From an uncultured Holophagaceae bacterium (GTDB lineage Bacteria; Acidobacteriota; Holophagae; Holophagales; Holophagaceae): a DNA stretch of 64,000 nucleotides. The notes under the pieces were generated by a model. It did no database searches and had not been told where the DNA came from. It worked only from the letters and a program-made list of their open reading frames with translations. The DNA lies in assembly GCA_903913215.1 (NCBI GenBank), contig CAIWKE010000013.1, forward strand, positions 1 through 64,000. The letters run 5' to 3'. Below are positions 60,422 through 64,000 of this stretch, piece by piece. Made by a program: the position numbers and the translations under genes. How positions within the stretch are numbered: position 1 is the first letter of the stretch; the number at the start of each line of letters is the position of its first letter.

Positions 60422-61486
60422 ATGCGCTTCCTCAGGCCCCTGTTTGCGGCTGCGGCCATCTGCTGCAGCCTCCTGCCCGCCCAGACGCCCACCGAAGGGG
60501 AGGTCCAGCTCCGGGATTTCCGCTTCCAGTCCGGCGAGGTCCTGAAGGAACTGCGCGTCCACTACCGCACCTACGGCAGCCCCCGGCGCGATGCGTCGGG
60601 GGTGGTCCGCAACGCGGTGCTCATCCTCCACGGCACCACTGGCAGCGGCGCGCAGTTCGTGGGGCCTGGCTATGCGGGCAGACTCTTCGGCCCCGGTCAG
60701 CCCCTGGACGCGGCCCGGTATTTCATCGTGCTGCCGGACGGCATCGGCCATGGCCAGTCCGCCAAGCCCAGCGACGGTCTCCACGCCCGCTTCCCCCGCT
60801 ACGGCTACCTCGACATGGTGGAGGCGCAGCGGCGCCTGCTGGCTGAGGCCTTCGGAGTGAACCACCTGCGTCTGGTCATGGGCACCTCCATGGGCGGCAT
60901 GCACACCTGGCTCTGGGGCCAGCTGTACCCGGACATGATGGACGCCCTCTGTCCCCTGGCCAGCCTGCCCACCCAGATCGCGGGCCGCAATCGCGTCTGG
61001 CGGCGCGCCGTCATCGACACCTTCCGGCAGGATCCCCTGTGGCAGGGCGGCGACTACAAGACCCAGCCCCCTTCCCTGCGCACCGCGGCGGAGCTGCTCT
61101 ACTTCATGAGCAGCAATCCCGTGCTGCGCCAGGCAGAGACGCCCACCTTGGCCCGAACCGATGCCGCCCTGGACGCCTTCGTGGACCGCTACGTGAAGAG
61201 CGCCGATGCCAATGACGTGCTCTACGCCCTGGAGGCCTCCAAAGACTATGATCCTGGTCCCGGGCTCGAGCGCATCCAGGCGCCCCTGCTGGCCATCAAC
61301 ACTGCCGACGACCTCATCAACCCGCCGGAATTGGGCATCCTCGAGCGCGAGATCAAGCGGGTGCGCAGGGGCCGCATGCTGCTGCTGCCCCTGAGTCCCG
61401 AGACCCGGGGCCACGGCAGCCACACCGTGCCGACGCTGTGGTCCAAGCCGCTGCTGGACTTGCTGAAGGAAACCGAGAAGCCCTAG
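60422..61486 (+). CDS. Secreted MetX-like alpha/beta hydrolase
   Basis: A protein of 354 residues with a signal peptide (FLRPLFAAAAICCSLLPAQ). The fold matches homoserine O-acetyltransferase (MetX): VLILHGTTGSGAQF, then GHGQSAKPSDGLHARFPRYG and the nucleophile elbow VMGTSMGGMHTW (Ser about 156). The acid is in TADDLINPPE and the His in GHGSHT. The secretion signal argues against methionine synthesis; a hydrolase role is more likely. It follows the tricorn-like gene by one base. Confidence 0.85.
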   Translation: MRFLRPLFAAAAICCSLLPAQTPTEGEVQLRDFRFQSGEVLKELRVHYRTYGSPRRDASGVVRNAVLILHGTTGSGAQFVGPGYAGRLFGPGQPLDAARYFIVLPDGIGHGQSAKPSDGLHARFPRYGYLDMVEAQRRLLAEAFGVNHLRLVMGTSMGGMHTWLWGQLYPDMMDALCPLASLPTQIAGRNRVWRRAVIDTFRQDPLWQGGDYKTQPPSLRTAAELLYFMSSNPVLRQAETPTLARTDAALDAFVDRYVKSADANDVLYALEASKDYDPGPGLERIQAPLLAINTADDLINPPELGILEREIKRVRRGRMLLLPLSPETRGHGSHTVPTLWSKPLLDLLKETEKP

Positions 61487-62241
61487 AGGACTTCCTTGAA
61501 GAAACCCTTCATGTGCTGCCAGCTGCGCCGGTGGGCGGCCTCGTTGTAGGCGGCACCCTTCGAGTTGTCGTTCCCCGCCTCCTTCTGGGTGAAGGCGTGG
61601 ACGGCCCCTGCGTAGGCCACGAACACGTAATCGGCCTTGGCCTTGCGCATCTCGTCCTGGAAGGCCGTCACATCCTTGGCGGGCACGAAGGGATCATCGG
61701 CCCCGTGGCAGACCAGCACCTTGGCGCCGATGGGGCCCGGGGTGTAGTCCGCCGGCACATCCAGGCCGCCATGGAAGGAGACCACGCCCTTCACGGGCAG
61801 ACCGCCGCGAGCGGCCTCCAGGGCCCCGGTGCCGCCGAAGCAGAAGCCGATGACTGCCAGGCGGCTGCCGTCCACGCCCTTCTGTGCCTTCAGCGCCTCG
61901 ATGGCCGCGGTGATGCGGCGGCGGTAGAGCGCGCGGTCGCCCTTGTAAGTGCCAGCCAGCTTGCCCGCCTCACCGGGGTTGGCAGGGTGCACGCCCTCGC
62001 CGTAGATGTCTGCGGCCAGGGCCACATAGCCCAGCTTGGCCAGGTTATCCGAGACATTGCGCTCGTGATCCGTGAGGCCCATCCACTGGTGGATCACCAC
62101 CACGCCGGGCAGCTTGCCCTTGGCCGCGGTGGGACGGGCCACATAGCCCGCCAGCTTCGTGGCCCCATCCGCGTAGGAAAGCGGCTGACCCGCCAGCAGG
62201 GGCAGAGCGGCGATCGAAAGGGCAAGGGCGACACGGTTCAT
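61483..62241 (-). CDS. Secreted dienelactone hydrolase-family protein
   Basis: A protein of 252 residues with a signal peptide (VALALSIAALPLLAGQ). The Cys nucleophile sits in IGFCFGGTGALEAA (about 133), the Asp in CHGADDPFVPA and the His in AGAVHAFTQKE. The family hydrolyses lactones or small esters. AGGAGG lies five bases before the ATG. It is convergent with, and overlaps by four bases, the MetX-like gene. Confidence 0.88.
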   Translation of the reverse strand: MNRVALALSIAALPLLAGQPLSYADGATKLAGYVARPTAAKGKLPGVVVIHQWMGLTDHERNVSDNLAKLGYVALAADIYGEGVHPANPGEAGKLAGTYKGDRALYRRRITAAIEALKAQKGVDGSRLAVIGFCFGGTGALEAARGGLPVKGVVSFHGGLDVPADYTPGPIGAKVLVCHGADDPFVPAKDVTAFQDEMRKAKADYVFVAYAGAVHAFTQKEAGNDNSKGAAYNEAAHRRSWQHMKGFFKEVL

Positions 62242-62334
62242 GGGGGCCTCCTGGATGGGAATCCGATCGTATAGCTGTTTGAACTTGAATTCCAGAGAAC
62301 TGTTCCTAGCGCCCTCAGCGAATGCTTTTCATCT

Positions 62335-62790
62335 TTAGCGCCCGGTGCTGCCGTAGCCTCCGCCGCCGCGCCCGGTGTCACCCAGGGCCTCGACGCTGGG
62401 AGCCGACTCCCAGGTCCAGCTCGCCACGGGAGCCACCAGGAGCTGGGCGATGCGCTCGCCCCGCCGCAGCTCGAAGGGGGCCTCGCCGTGGTTCACCAGC
62501 AGCACCTGCACCTCACCCCTGTAGTCGGCATCGATGGTGCCCGGCGCGTTCAGCACCGTGAGGCCATGCTTGAGGGCCAGGCCTGAGCGGGGTCGCACCT
62601 GCCCCTCGAAACCCGGTGGAATGGCCATCACCAGCCCGGTGGGCACCAGGCGCCGCTGGCCTGGGGCCAGGAACCAGGTCTCGTCTTCAGGCAGGGCTGC
62701 CCGCAGGTCCATGCCTGCCGCATGGGCCGTGGCCGCTGCCGGGAGGTCGAGGCCGAGGCCGTGGGGGAGCTGGTGGACGGGAATGAGCAT
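62335..62790 (-). CDS. dut: dUTP diphosphatase (dUTPase)
   Basis: A protein of 151 residues. All five trimeric dUTPase motifs are visible: [42 protein letters not shown] and the C-terminal [14 protein letters not shown] lid. It converts dUTP to dUMP and keeps uracil out of DNA. It follows chrA by 43 bp in the same direction. Confidence 0.96.
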   Translation of the reverse strand: MLIPVHQLPHGLGLDLPAAATAHAAGMDLRAALPEDETWFLAPGQRRLVPTGLVMAIPPGFEGQVRPRSGLALKHGLTVLNAPGTIDADYRGEVQVLLVNHGEAPFELRRGERIAQLLVAPVASWTWESAPSVEALGDTGRGGGGYGSTGR

Positions 62791-62833
62791 TCAGAAAGCT
62801 TCCGTGGAATTGGGGAGGGGGGCAAAGGAAAAC

Positions 62834-63985
62834 TCAGAAGCGGCCCAGCCCCCGAACCATCAGCCCCACCACTCCGCCGCCCAGCACCAGCCAGGTGGGA
62901 TTGAGCTTCGTGCGCAGGAGCAGGACGACGCTTAGCAGGCCCAACAACAGGCTGCCGGAGTCCACCAGGGCCGCGCGGGCCAGGCCGGCGGTGACGGTGA
63001 CCATGAGGGCCAGGGCCCCCACATTGATGCCATCCAGGAAGGCGCGACTTTGGGGGGTCCGCTTGAGGCGCGCCTGCAGGCTCCCCAGGCCGCCCACCAT
63101 GAGGAACGAGGGCAGGAAGATGCCCAGGGTAGCTACCAGGGCGCCGGACCAGCCGTGCAGCAAGTAGCCGATGAAGGTGGCTGTGGTGAAGACGGGGCCC
63201 GGCGTCACCTGCCCTGCGGCCACGGCGTCCAGCAGCTGGGCCTGGGTCAGCCAGTGCCAGCGGTCCACCAGGTCCGCTTTGAGGAAGGCCAGCAGCACGT
63301 AGCCGCTGCCGAAGACCACCACACCGAACTTCAGGAAGGCCAGAAAGAGACCCAGCAGGCCTACGGAGGGCAGCCCCGCTACACCTAGACCCAGCGGCGA
63401 CAAGGCACCCAGGGCGGTCTTTTCCGTAGGTGGCGCTTGCAGACGTGCCCACCAGGCCGAGGCCAGACCGCCGCCCAGCAGCACCACCACAGGATGGACT
63501 CCGAGCGCACTGAGGCCCAGGGCCAGGGTGCCCAGCTGCCAGAGGACCCGCGACTTGAAGGCTGTGCGGCCCAAGTTCCAAAGAGCCTGGAACACGATGG
63601 CCAGCACCACGGGCTTGATGCCATAGAGGAGGCCCTGGGCCTGGGGCAGGCGACCGAAGCGCACGTAGGCCCAGGCCAGGGCCAGGGTAAGCAGGGCCGC
63701 GGGCAGGATGAAGCAGAGGCCGCCCAGCAGGAGGCCCAGCCACCCGGCCCGTTGGTAACCGATGCCCATGGCCATCTGCGTCGAGCCCGGTCCGGGGATG
63801 AGGTTCGTGAGGCCCAGCAGGTCCAGGAAGGCCTCGTGGCTCAGCCAGCCCCGGCGCTGCACGGCCTCCTGCTCCATGAGGGCCACATGGGCCGCGGGAC
63901 CGCCGAAGGCCGTGAGGCCCAGGCGCAGGAAGAAGGCAGCCAGCTCCCGCAAAGGCCCCCCAGGACCAGAATCCGTGCCCCTCAA
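62834..63985 (-). CDS. chrA: Chromate transporter ChrA
   Basis: A membrane protein of 383 residues with two homologous CHR halves. The first has LGLTAFGGPAAHVALMEQE and LLGLTNLIPGPGSTQMAMGIGY, the second FLKFGVVVFGSGYVLLAFLK and AAGQVTPGPVFTTATFIGYL. It is a full-length two-domain (long-chain) CHR protein, expected to export chromate. The start is TTG at 63985 with GGAAAGG upstream, 15 bases from the window edge; a longer start outside the window is possible. Confidence 0.9.
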   Translation of the reverse strand: MRGTDSGPGGPLRELAAFFLRLGLTAFGGPAAHVALMEQEAVQRRGWLSHEAFLDLLGLTNLIPGPGSTQMAMGIGYQRAGWLGLLLGGLCFILPAALLTLALAWAYVRFGRLPQAQGLLYGIKPVVLAIVFQALWNLGRTAFKSRVLWQLGTLALGLSALGVHPVVVLLGGGLASAWWARLQAPPTEKTALGALSPLGLGVAGLPSVGLLGLFLAFLKFGVVVFGSGYVLLAFLKADLVDRWHWLTQAQLLDAVAAGQVTPGPVFTTATFIGYLLHGWSGALVATLGIFLPSFLMVGGLGSLQARLKRTPQSRAFLDGINVGALALMVTVTAGLARAALVDSGSLLLGLLSVVLLLRTKLNPTWLVLGGGVVGLMVRGLGRF

Positions 63986-64000
63986 GGCGCTGGCCTTTCC

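Noticed and set aside
58483-60492. A 669-codon open frame antisense to the second tricorn-like protease, and a similar one antisense to rlhA at 26,936-28,813.
   Set aside because: Both are high-GC shadows with Gly/Val/His-rich low-complexity translations and no ribosome binding site or domain.
60422-61486. MetX homoserine O-acetyltransferase for methionine synthesis.
   Set aside because: The protein has a signal peptide and sits in a secreted-peptidase operon, so a biosynthetic cytoplasmic role is unlikely.

Overview
The window looks like a chromosomal segment of a high-GC Gram-negative bacterium carrying an integrated genomic island. The right two thirds (about 22.7-64 kb) are dense, high-GC housekeeping DNA. 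Two tricorn-like S41 proteases, several secreted hydrolases, many TTG/GTG starts and dispersed CACCAAG palindromes fit an Acidobacteriota lineage of the Holophagae (Geothrix/Holophaga-like). That placement is my inference from gene content; no rRNA gene is present to confirm it.

Positions 1-22,667 are probably an integrative element, or its right part. Its right border is a tRNA-Glu(TTC) 3' half (22,622-22,667) that still carries the original tRNA terminator but has no matching 5' half beside it. A tyrosine integrase sits immediately inside this border. Moving left come an unknown gene, a MobF-like HUH relaxase, a small partner gene, a perfect hairpin that could be oriT, a three-copy ~217-bp repeat array and an AlpA/excisionase-like protein. 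The left border and the intact tRNA are outside the window.

The cargo (about 0.3-16.2 kb) is rich in DNA-processing enzymes. It holds a 1450-residue SF1 helicase with a C-terminal Vsr/DUF559-like nuclease, a divergent 1169-residue protein combining a DUF4145/HEPN-like region, a PD-(D/E)XK nuclease and an SF1 helicase, and a co-directional exonuclease I. After these come a MerR regulator with its VIT-vWA partner and a DnaQ-type exonuclease fused to a nucleoside deoxyribosyltransferase-like domain. The two helicase-nucleases with ExoI are the best candidate for an undescribed anti-mobile-element system. This is a hypothesis from domain content and layout only.

The core region holds cell-wall enzymes (an AsmA-like/GT51 protein divergent from a class A PBP), rlhA, a BaiN-type flavoprotein, a DEAD-box helicase, a secreted esterase, tricorn-like protease 1, DUF4258 and unknown small proteins, htpG and HU. 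Next is an ECF sigma/anti-sigma operon, then an aldo/keto reductase, a DUF885 protein, an HDOD protein, an MFS transporter, a membrane metalloprotease-like protein, a methyltransferase and a secreted hydrolase. The last part holds trmO, an EAL protein with a degenerate GGDEF, an RsmH-type methyltransferase operon, an M28 peptidase divergent from tricorn-like protease 2 plus a MetX-like hydrolase, a dienelactone hydrolase, dut and chrA. Several long palindromic intergenic repeats, mostly between convergent genes, probably serve as terminators.
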